DNA of 41,030 nt from assembly GCA_025359625.1 (NCBI GenBank), contig JANYFT010000104.1, forward strand, positions 1 to 41,030. The letters run 5' to 3'. Positions 1 through 8,700 of this stretch are shown in pieces; position 1 is the stretch's first letter, and each line of letters begins with the position of its first letter. The notes below the pieces were generated by a model. That model was not told the DNA's origin. It saw only the letters and a program-made list of their open reading frames with translations, and did no database searches. The translations under genes were made by a program, and so were the position numbers. This DNA is from Ferruginibacter sp. (GTDB lineage: Bacteria; Bacteroidota; Bacteroidia; Chitinophagales; Chitinophagaceae).

Positions 1-318
1 ATAAACCGCTTTGCCACGTATAGGAAAGTCTTGCAGGGTAACTTCGGTAAATCCTTTTGACTCATACTCGGCTTTAGCAACAGGCGCTAAAATCTCGTTA
101 TTTTCTTCCAGGCTAATCTCAAAAAACATTTTCTTACTTCATACATCGCCTAGCAACAAAACTTCTATAATACTAAAATGCGCTAGCAAACCTTCGGGTA
201 AAATATGGCTTAGTATATCTTGTTCCAATCCTTTTTTAAACAAATTTATACCTTGCTCCCCAATAAATAAAACTGAGCCAAAAAAAGCAGTACAAGTTTG
301 TAACTCCTTTAGGTAAAC
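1..318 (-). pseudogene. ISAon1-type transposase N-terminal region, fragment with in-frame stop
   Basis: Reading the minus strand from about 318 towards 1 gives a peptide with ILPEGLLAHFSIIEV, then an in-frame TGA at 141-139, then four codons on an ATG (129-127) continuing MFFEISLEENNE and, later, ESKGFTEVTLQDFPIRGKAVY up to the window edge. The pattern LPEG..HF, SLEE.N, SKGF and QDFPIRGK is what I know from the short N-terminal protein of ISAon1-family insertion sequences of Bacteroidota; the call is from memory of that family. Both halves are in the same frame, so a single nonsense change separates them. No ATG is visible upstream of the stop (a TTG lies at 243-241; an in-frame TAG at 321-319 bounds the frame). 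The element runs out of the window, so its catalytic part and inverted repeats cannot be judged. It is probably a decayed insertion sequence; a gene simply starting at 129 is less likely. Confidence 0.65.
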
Positions 319-546
319 CTATATCCGGGAAAGGGTCTGGATAAGCAACCACAATGCTTCTTGTGGCGATACTTAAGCCTATCAAATATTATTTATCATC
401 CAATTATAATTTGGGTTTTTACAGATTCATTCTACCGAAAGTATAAACATCAAAATGTAAACAATTTGTTATCGAGCCATGGGGTAGTTGGGCATTTTCC
501 TTATGTTGGCTGCACATTATCAGCATTCTTTTTATTAACTTGTACC

Positions 547-1008
547 ATGAAAAAAACATTACTGATTAGCCTGCCATTAGCCATCATGGTTTGTGGGTTT
601 AGTTTAAAAGCATTACTGCCCAAAAAAGAAACGGTACTTAACCATGCAGCCCTGCATGTATACGACCTGCAAAAAAGCACGTTATTTTATCAGCAGATAA
701 TACAACTCGATACGGTGCCAGAACCATTTCATGATGGTAAACATACCTGGTTTAGTGTAAGCAGCAGCAGTAAACTTCACCTGATAAGTGGCGCTGAAAA
801 AAATACCATTCACGATAAATTTGTTCACTTGTGTTATAGTGTTCCATCTCTTACTGAGTTTATCAGCAAGCTTGATAAAGAACATATACCCTACGAAGAC
901 TGGGCAGGCGCAAAAATATCAGTAACAACTAGAGTAGATGGTATTAAGCAGATCTTCTTTCAGGATCCTGATGGTTATTGGATAGAAGTAAATGATGACA
1001 ATAAATAA
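547..1008 (+). CDS. Exported VOC-fold (glyoxalase/bleomycin-resistance-like) protein
   Basis: A 153-residue protein. The frame is open from 361, but I start at ATG 547 because it gives a clear N-terminal hydrophobic segment (MKKTLLISLPLAIMVCGF), read here as a signal peptide or lipoprotein-like leader with Cys16. Residues 30-150 form one vicinal-oxygen-chelate module: NHAALHVYDL (H33/H37) on the first strand, DKFVHLCYSV (H94) opening the second half, and FQDPDGYWIEVND (E147) at the end, which is the usual H...H...E metal-ligand pattern. The family includes glyoxalase I, dioxygenases and drug-binding proteins; a single module normally works as a dimer. The substrate cannot be told. An envelope location would be unusual for a metabolic glyoxalase. 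It stands alone on the plus strand. Confidence 0.75.
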   Translation: MKKTLLISLPLAIMVCGFSLKALLPKKETVLNHAALHVYDLQKSTLFYQQIIQLDTVPEPFHDGKHTWFSVSSSSKLHLISGAEKNTIHDKFVHLCYSVPSLTEFISKLDKEHIPYEDWAGAKISVTTRVDGIKQIFFQDPDGYWIEVNDDNK

Positions 1009-1220
1009 TTATTTTTTGCTGACGCACTTGTGATTGTTAAAATAATTTTGTTACAACTGCTGATATAGGAATAAATATATAAACCCAATTCCTATAAATT
1101 ACAAATCTGAAAAAGACAACTGTTAATCCCTTAGCTCAATTGGCACTCTTATTGAAAGAACAGTCTATCGGTAAGCAGAATTAAATATAAAATTATCAAT
1201 TACCCCACAAATTTTTAATC

Positions 1221-1694
1221 ATGAAAAAAGTATTGATTGCATTAGATTATGAACCCTCTGCTGAAAAAATAGCAGAAACTGGTTATACGATTGCCACAGC
1301 GCTGAATGCTGAGGTAATATTATTACATGTAATAGCTGAACCTGCCTATTACTCTTCTATGGAATACTCTCCTATTATGGGTTTTAGCGGTTTTATGGAC
1401 TCCTTTAATGTTGACCTGTCGGACACTGTGAAAGATAATATCACAACGCTGGCACAGGAATTTTTAGACAAATCAAAAACTCATTTGGGAAATGACAATA
1501 TTAAAACTCTTGTAACAGAAGGAAGCTTTGCCGATAGCATTGTGAAGACCGCTGAAAACGTAGCAGCAGATATGATTGTAATGGGATCACATAGCCGCAG
1601 GGGATTAGACAAATTATTAATGGAAAATGTGGCAGAAAAAGTGTTGCACCTAAGCAATGTACCCGTTGTAGTTATCCCCATAAAAACTACCTGA
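1221..1694 (+). CDS. Universal stress protein, UspA family
   Basis: A 157-residue single-domain Usp protein. The first strand MKKVLIALDYEPSAEK carries the conserved acidic residue (D9) that contacts nucleotide in ATP-binding members, followed by EVILLHVIAEP. The C-terminal part has DMIVMGSHSRRGLDKLLMENVAEKVL and NVPVVVIP, matching the family's G-x2-G-x9-G-S/T region. Here the usual G-S/T that would hold the phosphates is E135-N136, so ATP binding may be weak or lost. The protein is cytosolic; Usp proteins modulate survival under stress or growth arrest. No partner gene is adjacent. Upstream 1009-1220 holds no gene and no promoter I can defend. Confidence 0.9.
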   Translation: MKKVLIALDYEPSAEKIAETGYTIATALNAEVILLHVIAEPAYYSSMEYSPIMGFSGFMDSFNVDLSDTVKDNITTLAQEFLDKSKTHLGNDNIKTLVTEGSFADSIVKTAENVAADMIVMGSHSRRGLDKLLMENVAEKVLHLSNVPVVVIPIKTT

Positions 1695-2097
1695 AAATTA
1701 ATTTATACTGAGCAAAAAAATGTACAGTTTGTAAGTTGCAGTTTTATTTAGCACAAAAAATAGTGGCATCTTTTTTTGTATCCACAAAATATTTTTATAT
1801 GAATAATTTCTTCAAATCATTTATTGCTGGGTAGAGTGCAACAAAACCAGGTGGCAGCTGCCACGTTTAATATTTTTATGGTTATTTGATAAGTGCTGGG
1901 GCATTGCAGGTAGAGCTAGTATCTGTATTTACATCTACAAAGCTACATCAGTAGGCAGATTGTTTTATATTCGTAAATACTCGCTTTAATTGAATGTATT
2001 CCACTTACCTCGAGCATTAAAATACCGGCTATATAATTTGAAAGTGTAATCGTTTTATATCAATCAACGTCAAATTCTCTAAGCAAGAATTTTACAA
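1695..2097. other. Intergenic stretch with no recognised gene
   Basis: About 400 nt of AT-rich sequence between the stress protein and a small minus-strand ORF. I see no ORF with protein-like composition, no strong hairpin with a T-run and no RNA gene. Confidence 0.6.
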
Positions 2098-2322
2098 TTA
2101 TGATTCCAGAACATTCCAGGTTGACGTAATTGTTTCTTCAGTTTTTATAATTGATACGGCAGTACCAAAATCTGTTTTTACATTTTTAATATCTTCCTCG
2201 GTTATAGTGTCAGTAATGTCGGAAATATGCTTACTGATTTTTCTTTTTGTTACTACATCCCAAAATTTTTCCTGCTTATAATATTCAGCATTAAGCTGTT
2301 GGTATTTTTCTTTTTGTACCAT
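2098..2322 (-). CDS. Small hypothetical protein
   Basis: A 74-residue ORF starting MVQKEKYQQLNAEYYKQEKF. It is rich in Lys, Glu, Asp, Thr and Ile with no Cys and few hydrophobic runs, a composition closer to a real soluble, mostly helical protein than to a chance ORF. A good TAnnTTTG box sits 13 nt upstream of the ATG. I recognise no family. The gene is isolated between plus-strand neighbours. It may be real but could be a chance ORF. Confidence 0.45.
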   Translation of the reverse strand: MVQKEKYQQLNAEYYKQEKFWDVVTKRKISKHISDITDTITEEDIKNVKTDFGTAVSIIKTEETITSTWNVLES

Positions 2323-2335
2323 AATATTTTTTGGG

Positions 2336-2343
2336 CAAATCTA
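2336..2343 (-). promoter_or_regulatory. Putative -7 box (TAGATTTG)
   Basis: On the minus strand TAGATTTG fits the Bacteroidota -7 consensus TAnnTTTG and lies 13 nt upstream of the ATG at 2322. No TTG at the expected -33 spacing is obvious, so this is only a candidate promoter for the small hypothetical gene, with a very short leader. Confidence 0.35.
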
Positions 2344-2671
2344 TAGGAACATTCCGTAAAATAATCTACCTGTTATCAACAATTACCAATTGATAATGTA
2401 AACTTAATATTGGTTTATCTTTTTAAATAAGTAATTTATGCCCTTCAGTCCACAAGGGTTTATTTGAACGCTCAAATTAAGTTATAACAAGGATAGCTCC
2501 TTTTTATAACCTTAAATTTTTATTCAAAATTTAGCCGGCCCTCTACCCACAAAACCTGGCCTATAAATTATAAAAGTCAGGTTATTTTTATCAACTTCAC
2601 GCCTGCCTTTTAGCTCAAAAAAATATGTCATTACTTTGTTCTCCTGCATTTTGATAGCTGAAAAAACCTGC

Positions 2672-2686
2672 TTCGTCGCAACATTT
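2672..2686 (+). promoter_or_regulatory. Shared 15-nt motif upstream of the LytS/LytTR operon
   Basis: The sequence TTCGTCGCAACATTT occurs here, 44 nt before the kinase ATG, and again identically at 10206-10220 upstream of the TonB-type receptor. In both copies a GCTTA follows within a few bases. The placement just upstream of two start regions suggests a binding site; the LytTR regulator encoded next door is the obvious candidate binder, by inference only. It does not obviously match the published LytTR direct-repeat consensus. Confidence 0.45.
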
Positions 2687-2730
2687 GCTTAATCACTTAT
2701 TATATACTAATGTATCCTTAATTTGGTGGT

Positions 2731-3783
2731 ATGAAAAAAGCATGGTATGCAAAAAAATGGATCACTATACTGCTGCATATAGCAGCCTGGGTGCTATTGT
2801 TTTCTTTACCATATTTGCTAAGGCCCACCAATAATCCCAATCAGCCATCACATCCAGAACCCGAAAACCCAACCATAAATTTTATTATTTCCCGAATCAA
2901 TGAACTACTGCTTATATGCTTTTTTTATATGAATGCGTTATTGCTGATACCACGTTTATTATACAAAAAAAAATACACCTTTTACACTCTTTCTATAATT
3001 GTATCCTTTACAGGGTATGTGTTGTTTACAAGGTTACTGATGGTAAGTTTTACCCATGTGGATAAATCATTCGTATTTAGAAAACACTTGTTTTTTTCTA
3101 CGTTTATCTTCCTGTTCATACTTGCCTGCAGCACTGCCTACAAAACCATCAGGGATAAGATAATTGCGGATAACCTGGCAAAAGAAAAAGAAAATGAATT
3201 TCTTAAAACAGAGTTATCGCTGTTGCGTTCACAGGTAAGTCCACATTTTATGTTTAATGTACTCAACAATATGGTGGCACTGGCACGCAAACAATCAGAA
3301 CTACTGGAACCTTCTCTTATTAAATTGTCTTCCCTGATGCGCTATATGCTTTACGAAACTGATGAAGAAAAAGTATCGTTGGAAAAAGAGACCGAATATT
3401 TGCAAAGTTATATCGACCTGCAACAACAGCGCTTTAGTAAGAAAGTAATTATCAATGTTGCAATACAACCAGCAGATAAATTATATGATATTGAACCGAT
3501 GTTGCTGATTCCATTTGTAGAGAACGCTTTTAAACATGGTACCGGCATGATTGAATTTCCTCAAATTGATATTGACCTGAAAGCAGAAAAAAATATTCTT
3601 TACTTTATAGTTAGTAACAAATATGATCCTCTTTCTGTTGAAATTAAAGATAAGGCTAGTGGCATTGGGCTGGTGAATGTTCAAAGAAGACTGGATTTAT
3701 TATATCCACATCAGCATAGCCTCACCATTACCAAAAATGACGGTCGTTTTGTTGTTTCACTCCAAATAAATCTTGCCGGATGA
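2731..3783 (+). CDS. LytS-type sensor histidine kinase (His_kinase family)
   Basis: A 350-residue inner-membrane kinase. Four hydrophobic segments lie at about 11-30, 55-75, 83-105 and 119-137 with a Pro/Asn-rich loop after the first; no separate sensor domain is seen. After a coiled stretch (about 145-165) comes the His_kinase box SQVSPHFMFNVLNN with phospho-acceptor H172, then the ATP-binding part with N-box PFVENAFKHG near 261-270 and a G-box GIGLVNVQRR. This arrangement is typical of LytS/YehU-type kinases that phosphorylate LytTR regulators. The stop codon overlaps the start of the regulator gene (ATGA), so the two are co-translated. The start is ATG 2731, just after AATTTGG. Confidence 0.95.
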   Translation: MKKAWYAKKWITILLHIAAWVLLFSLPYLLRPTNNPNQPSHPEPENPTINFIISRINELLLICFFYMNALLLIPRLLYKKKYTFYTLSIIVSFTGYVLFTRLLMVSFTHVDKSFVFRKHLFFSTFIFLFILACSTAYKTIRDKIIADNLAKEKENEFLKTELSLLRSQVSPHFMFNVLNNMVALARKQSELLEPSLIKLSSLMRYMLYETDEEKVSLEKETEYLQSYIDLQQQRFSKKVIINVAIQPADKLYDIEPMLLIPFVENAFKHGTGMIEFPQIDIDLKAEKNILYFIVSNKYDPLSVEIKDKASGIGLVNVQRRLDLLYPHQHSLTITKNDGRFVVSLQINLAG

Positions 3784-4481
3784 TACGTTGCATAGCCATT
3801 GATGACGAACCATTAGCCCTGGAATTACTTGTAGATAACATAAGCAAAGTGCCATACATGCAACTGGTGTCTGCCTGTGAGAATGCCATAGATGCTATGA
3901 AAGTTATGGAAGAACAACTCATCGACCTTATTTTTTTAGACATACAAATGCCCGGCCTTACCGGCCTGCAATTTATACAAAGCATGACAGTAAAACCGAT
4001 GATCATTTTAATTACTGCCTATGAAAAATACGCACTACAAGGCTTTGATTTAAATGTAACCGATTACCTGGTAAAACCAGTCTCGCTTGATCGTTTTGTA
4101 AACGCCTGCAACAAAGCTAAAGAGCTATTTTATTTAAGGGCGCAGCCTAAAGCAAGCAATGCCGCCGAGTACTTTTTTGTAAATGTAGATTACAGTTTAA
4201 TAAAAATAATCACCGCAGATATTGTGTATATCGAAGGCTTAAAAGACTATATTAAGATACACCTTAAAAGTTCGCAAAGGCCCGTGATTACCCGCATGCC
4301 CCTGAAAACTATTGAAGAACAGTTGCCTGCAAACGCCTTCATCCGCATACATAAATCTTACATCGTATCAATTGCATTTATTACTTCTCTGCGAAAATCA
4401 AGTGTTTTTATTGATACGCTTGAACTGCCGGTTAGCGATAACTACCGGGATAGCATAGCCGCAATTACAGGAAAATTATGA
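3780..4481 (+). CDS. LytTR-family response regulator
   Basis: A 233-residue regulator. The receiver domain (1-115) has the acidic pair D8/D9, phospho-acceptor D54 in IFLDIQMPGLTG, T79 in LITAYEKYA and K99 in DYLVKPVS. The C-terminal LytTR DNA-binding domain (about 135-230) begins near FFVNVDYSLIKI and contains the family-typical LKDYIKIHL, MPLKTIEEQLP and FIRIHKSYIV. Such regulators usually bind paired direct repeats upstream of their targets, often membrane or export genes. It overlaps the kinase gene by 4 nt, and a bidirectional terminator follows. The 15-nt motif shared by this operon and the receptor gene at 10284 makes that receptor a possible target (inference). Confidence 0.96.
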   Translation: MIRCIAIDDEPLALELLVDNISKVPYMQLVSACENAIDAMKVMEEQLIDLIFLDIQMPGLTGLQFIQSMTVKPMIILITAYEKYALQGFDLNVTDYLVKPVSLDRFVNACNKAKELFYLRAQPKASNAAEYFFVNVDYSLIKIITADIVYIEGLKDYIKIHLKSSQRPVITRMPLKTIEEQLPANAFIRIHKSYIVSIAFITSLRKSSVFIDTLELPVSDNYRDSIAAITGKL

Positions 4482-4628
4482 TTATCTTTTGCAAACAAAA
4501 AAATGTCAAACCCGTTTTTTTAATAAAGCCATTTACCCTTGGGGTGACAACACAGCCAAGTCAGCTCCCTTTTTAATACTTGCATCAGCATTCATTTACA
4601 CTTTTGCAGTGCTATAACAATTAATAAT

Positions 4629-4671
4629 AAAAAAGGGTGACAGTTTTTACAAACAAAATCACCCTTTTTTT
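4629..4671. terminator. Bidirectional intrinsic terminator
   Basis: Perfect 12-bp stem AAAAAAGGGTGA (4629-4640) with TCACCCTTTTTT (4659-4670), loop of 18 nt. The A-run and T-run flank the GC core, so it can work on both strands and serves the convergent regulator gene and the beta-helix gene. Confidence 0.85.
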
Positions 4672-4695
4672 ACTCAGGTACTAAGTTCGAAGCGC

Positions 4696-7600
4696 TTATT
4701 GTTTGCCATTCTTTATAACTTTTAAGCTACGCTTTTCTCCATTGTCAAATGTGAGCAGGATGACATAATAGCCGTTGATAAGATCAGACATATCCAGTTT
4801 AAAAACTGTATTGTTACCCGAGGTAATCAGTTGTTTGCTTTTTAAAGTTTTACCATTGATATCCACTACCGATAATACTAATTTTGTATTGGCACTGGTA
4901 ATGGGTGCAGTAATATCTATATTGGCTACATCCTTTACAGGGTTGGGATAAACCCTAAATCCATAGGCGTTGTAATTTGAAAGAGCTGCACCGGAAACTG
5001 TTAACTGCACTGTGTCTTTTGCTATAGCACCCTTATTATCTGCAACAGTCAATTCAAAGTCATATATTCCTTGTGTAAGGTTCTCAATTTTAGCCTCACT
5101 AAAATTTGCATTTCCAATCAGGTAACCTGTTGGCCCGGTAATTACCTTCCAGTTAAAAGTTGCAATTGTACCATCAGGATCAGAACCAGATCCCAACAGT
5201 GTAGCACTATTTACCGGCAGTACAATATTTATATCAGCTCCTGCATTCGCAGCTGGTAATTGATTGGTAATAACTATTTTATTTACTATCACCTGTACTG
5301 TATCTTTTCCCTTTAACCCGTTACTGTTAGTGATGGTTAATTCAAATTTGTAGACCCCCTGTACTAAGTTATTTACTACGGTTATTGCTGCATTGGCTGT
5401 GGCAATTGTGCCACTGGCAGGGCCGGCTATTTTTACCCATGCATAACTGCTGATTGCGCTATTGGCCACTATTCCGCTTCCGGCTAATGCGATACTATTT
5501 ACCGGCAAGGTGATGGCTTTATCACTTCCAGCATTTGCAACAGGTGCCTGGATAAATGCTGCATTTACGGTAATCTGTACCGTATCTTTTCCTTTTAAAC
5601 CGCTCTTTGCTGTTACGGTCAATTCATATTGATAAATACCTTGGCCAAGGTTTGTTACTAATGTTGTTGCTCCATCGGATGTGCCAATTGTGCTGGTTGA
5701 AGGACCGCCTATTTTTACCCATGCATAATTGCTGATCGTACCGTTGGCAACTGTTCCGCTTCCGGTTAAAGTTGTATTATTCGCCGGTAAGGTGATAGTT
5801 TTATCGTTGCCTGCATTTGCAACAGGAGCCTGCTGGCTAAGCAGCGGTGCATTTACAGTAACCTGAACGGTATCTTTTGCGATTAGACCTGTGCTGTCTG
5901 TTGCGCTAAATTCATAACTATAAGTGCCCTGTACCAGGTTTTTTACATCCGTTATTAGTGCATTATTTGTGGCAATAGTTCCGGTTGAAGGGCCAGCTAT
6001 TTTTTGCCATTTATAACTGATGATAGGGCTGCTGGTGTCAGTTACACTACCCGCTAAGGTTGTAATGTTAGTTGGTAAGGTAATAGCTCTATTAGCACCG
6101 GCACTGGCCTTGTGAACATGATACGGGGTTGGGTTTACAGTTATCTGAACAGTATCTTTTCCAATAACACCATTATTATCTGTTACGGTTAGTTCATATT
6201 TATAAACACCCTTTAGCAGATTATTTATTACAATTGATGCTGCATTACCTGTGGCAATGGTTCCTGTTGAAGGACCGGATATACTAACCCAAGCATAGCT
6301 GCTGATGGTACCATTCGCATCTGCTCCACTACCTGCTAAAGTTGCTGTATTTGTTGGTAAGGTGATCGTTTTATCTGTTCCTGCATTTGCCACGGGTGCC
6401 TGGTTGGCTGTTGTATTTACTATTACCTGAACGGTATCTTTTCCTATAGCGCCACTGTTATCCGTTACGGTTAATTCATATTTATAAACTCCCTGCAACA
6501 GGTTATTTACTGCCGTTGATGCTGTGGTAGTGGTGGCAACCGTTCCAGTTGAAGGGCCCGAAAGACTAACCCATGTATAATTACTTATTGTACCATCTGC
6601 ATCTGTTCCACTACCGCTTAAGATTGCAGTATTTGCTGGCGAGGTAATGGCTTTATCAGCTCCTGCATTTGCTATGGGAGAAATGTTGCCTCCTGATGTT
6701 GCTCCATTATCAATCAATACTTTAGAACTCCATGCCGGAATTGTTGCTGAATTATTGTACACCGTACCATACATATCCTTTTTGGATAATCCGGAAAAAC
6801 TATATACCAACGGAACATCGCTTGCATTGTATTTGAATACCTGTGCTGATATTGCGGTATTACTACTATTTGAATGAGCATCTAAATTTGTATAGGCTTG
6901 CCATGCTGAAAAATTATCTGGTGCTGGAAAAGTAAAACCGCCGCCGACGGTTGGGGCATAGTACCATGAAAACGAAGCAGCATTCGGCATGTTATAATTG
7001 TTACTGTCAACTACCCCCAATTGCTGTAACGATTGTTGTATCGTACTCACTACAGGGCTTGTTGTTGCATTTAAACCATTATGAGTATGCTGCATGATCG
7101 ATTGGGAGGAAGATGTATTAAAAATAATATTCCCTCTAAATACAAAACCATATATATTCTGATCAGATTGCCGGCCCACATACCAGCCATTGCTATTGTA
7201 AACTGTATTGTAATTGGCTGTAATATTTTTAGGTGAGTTAAAAAACAATCCAAAAGTATTTGTACCGGATAAATTAGCAACTGAGTTATTTTGTATTTGT
7301 ACCCCGCCCAGCCCGCCATCCATGTAAATACCATGAGACCCATTGGATTCCTGTGTGCCTTCTACAGGGTTACCGGCGTTCATTATGATATTATTTTTAA
7401 TAGTACTTGCTGAGTTGGGTTCAAAATAAGCATAAATACCGCCACCATCATTTCTCATCATACAAAAATGATTTACAAAATTACTGTCAACATTTACATT
7501 TAACCCCTCATAGTGAATACCGATGTAACCTGTATTGTCAATACTATTGTGCCTTACTATAATATTGGCACCAGCATAAATTGCATTACAATCGGCAGGG

Positions 7601-8700
7601 TCGTAAAAGCTGCTCATGCCTTTAAGCATACCTGTATTTGTAATAATATTGTTGGTTACTTTTATATTAGTTGCTGCTGCCCTTATGTCGATAGCCCCAC
7701 ACATAGAATTGCTCACCGTATTATTATCTATTAATGTATTCAAACTGTACCATCCAAATATTCCTTTTGCGCCACTGTTATTGATAGTACAATTGGTAAT
7801 AGTCCTGTTTGACCCATCCATAAAAAATATAGCTGCTAAGTTTGCACCTTCAAAATCAATATTGTTTACAGTAATATTATTCCTGGTATTGATATTTATC
7901 AGCGTATCAACACTACTCGCCTTAATGCTGTAAGATGAAGGATTACCTGCCCCAAAATACATGCTCATTACTTTTGTGGAAGGATTAAAATACCACTCAC
8001 CCAACTTGTCTAATGTTCTTATATCACGTTGAATAAATAAACCAAATCCAATGCCTGGTGGTGTAGTAGGTGCTGGTGAGCTTCTATCGTTCCTGGGGTT
8101 TATCCGTGCTATGGAAGGTGCATAAGTAATGGTGCCGCCCGATTGTGTTGTAATGGTATTCCTTTCAACAATATAACCCCTCAGCCTTGCTACCACTTCT
8201 GCACCTGTCCAGTTGGTGCCATCCAATGCAGCACAGGTATATTGTGTATTGCCAGAGTAACTATCATCTGTTAAATAACCTCCGTTTGTGGCATCTGAAT
8301 TTGGGTATCTGCCTACCTCTTGCGCTGCGCCATCTAACGTAACCATATTTACTGTGTTCTTAACCGAGGGAGACGATATATTCCACACGCCGCCACCAAT
8401 AGAAGTCCACCCGGTTAAACTTGTAAAACCTGAAATGATCGGTTTTGCCCCACTACCATAAGCATCAAAACCAAGATCATTGCCGGGCACTACAATACTG
8501 CCATAAAATGAATCTCCCCGCCGAAATAAAATCACGTCGCCAGGCGCAAAACTGTAGCCATTTACTTTTGATAAGGTTTGCCATGCGGAAGCGGTTGTAA
8601 GACCGTCATTAGCATCATTGCCTGTAGCCGAGACATAAAAATTTTTTGCTTGGGAAGTTGTAGTAATAAATACTAACAACAAAAATAATAGTTGTTTCAT
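4696..8700 (-). CDS. Secreted parallel beta-helix protein with six PKD-like repeats and T9SS sorting domain
   Basis: A 1334-residue protein. It has a signal peptide (about 1-18, ending TSQA), then NFYVSATGNDANDG and a right-handed parallel beta-helix region to roughly residue 600, rich in NNTV/NNII turns as in pectate-lyase-like and DUF1565 proteins. About residues 672-1238 are six tandem immunoglobulin-like PKD/REJ-type repeats of 94-96 residues, each with ANAG.D..I.LP, a central W, GP..G, Q/KG.Y.(Y/F)E(L/F) and KDTVQ. The end (about 1246-1334, YGFRVYPNPVKD ... GYYVILL ... KVIKNGK) is a type A T9SS sorting domain, so the protein is probably moved across the outer membrane and anchored or released. 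Such proteins often bind or cleave polysaccharides; no catalytic residues could be assigned. It is a single gene, convergent with the LytTR regulator. Confidence 0.93.
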   Translation of the reverse strand: MKQLLFLLLVFITTTSQAKNFYVSATGNDANDGLTTASAWQTLSKVNGYSFAPGDVILFRRGDSFYGSIVVPGNDLGFDAYGSGAKPIISGFTSLTGWTSIGGGVWNISSPSVKNTVNMVTLDGAAQEVGRYPNSDATNGGYLTDDSYSGNTQYTCAALDGTNWTGAEVVARLRGYIVERNTITTQSGGTITYAPSIARINPRNDRSSPAPTTPPGIGFGLFIQRDIRTLDKLGEWYFNPSTKVMSMYFGAGNPSSYSIKASSVDTLININTRNNITVNNIDFEGANLAAIFFMDGSNRTITNCTINNSGAKGIFGWYSLNTLIDNNTVSNSMCGAIDIRAAATNIKVTNNIITNTGMLKGMSSFYDPADCNAIYAGANIIVRHNSIDNTGYIGIHYEGLNVNVDSNFVNHFCMMRNDGGGIYAYFEPNSASTIKNNIIMNAGNPVEGTQESNGSHGIYMDGGLGGVQIQNNSVANLSGTNTFGLFFNSPKNITANYNTVYNSNGWYVGRQSDQNIYGFVFRGNIIFNTSSSQSIMQHTHNGLNATTSPVVSTIQQSLQQLGVVDSNNYNMPNAASFSWYYAPTVGGGFTFPAPDNFSAWQAYTNLDAHSNSSNTAISAQVFKYNASDVPLVYSFSGLSKKDMYGTVYNNSATIPAWSSKVLIDNGATSGGNISPIANAGADKAITSPANTAILSGSGTDADGTISNYTWVSLSGPSTGTVATTTTASTAVNNLLQGVYKYELTVTDNSGAIGKDTVQVIVNTTANQAPVANAGTDKTITLPTNTATLAGSGADANGTISSYAWVSISGPSTGTIATGNAASIVINNLLKGVYKYELTVTDNNGVIGKDTVQITVNPTPYHVHKASAGANRAITLPTNITTLAGSVTDTSSPIISYKWQKIAGPSTGTIATNNALITDVKNLVQGTYSYEFSATDSTGLIAKDTVQVTVNAPLLSQQAPVANAGNDKTITLPANNTTLTGSGTVANGTISNYAWVKIGGPSTSTIGTSDGATTLVTNLGQGIYQYELTVTAKSGLKGKDTVQITVNAAFIQAPVANAGSDKAITLPVNSIALAGSGIVANSAISSYAWVKIAGPASGTIATANAAITVVNNLVQGVYKFELTITNSNGLKGKDTVQVIVNKIVITNQLPAANAGADINIVLPVNSATLLGSGSDPDGTIATFNWKVITGPTGYLIGNANFSEAKIENLTQGIYDFELTVADNKGAIAKDTVQLTVSGAALSNYNAYGFRVYPNPVKDVANIDITAPITSANTKLVLSVVDINGKTLKSKQLITSGNNTVFKLDMSDLINGYYVILLTFDNGEKRSLKVIKNGKQ
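4990..6690 (-). repeat. Six tandem coding repeats, period 282-288 bp
   Basis: The plus-strand words GGTAAGGTGAT...TTTATC and CCTGCATTTGC recur near 5216, 5504, 5786, 6073, 6356 and 6638, giving spacings of 282-288 bp. They encode the six PKD-like domains. Units 1, 2, 4 and 5 are the most alike; units 3 and 6 have diverged more. Confidence 0.85.

Larger units (their letters stand above)
2323..2730. other. Intergenic region between divergent transcripts
   Basis: About 400 nt holding the putative promoter of the small minus-strand ORF and the upstream region of the histidine kinase operon. A short stem (AAGGA-TAGC-TCCTT followed by Ts) lies near 2490-2510, too short to call a terminator. The shared 15-nt motif at 2672-2686 is listed separately. 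No gene seen. Confidence 0.55.

Noticed and set aside
11..316. Plus-strand 101-codon ORF at the left edge
   Set aside because: It is antisense to the transposase fragment, has a Ser/Lys/Cys-heavy shadow composition and no family resemblance.
1128..1144. tRNA-like text CCCTTAGCTCAATTGGC
   Set aside because: Only the D-arm-like word is present; no acceptor pairing, anticodon arm or T-arm follows.
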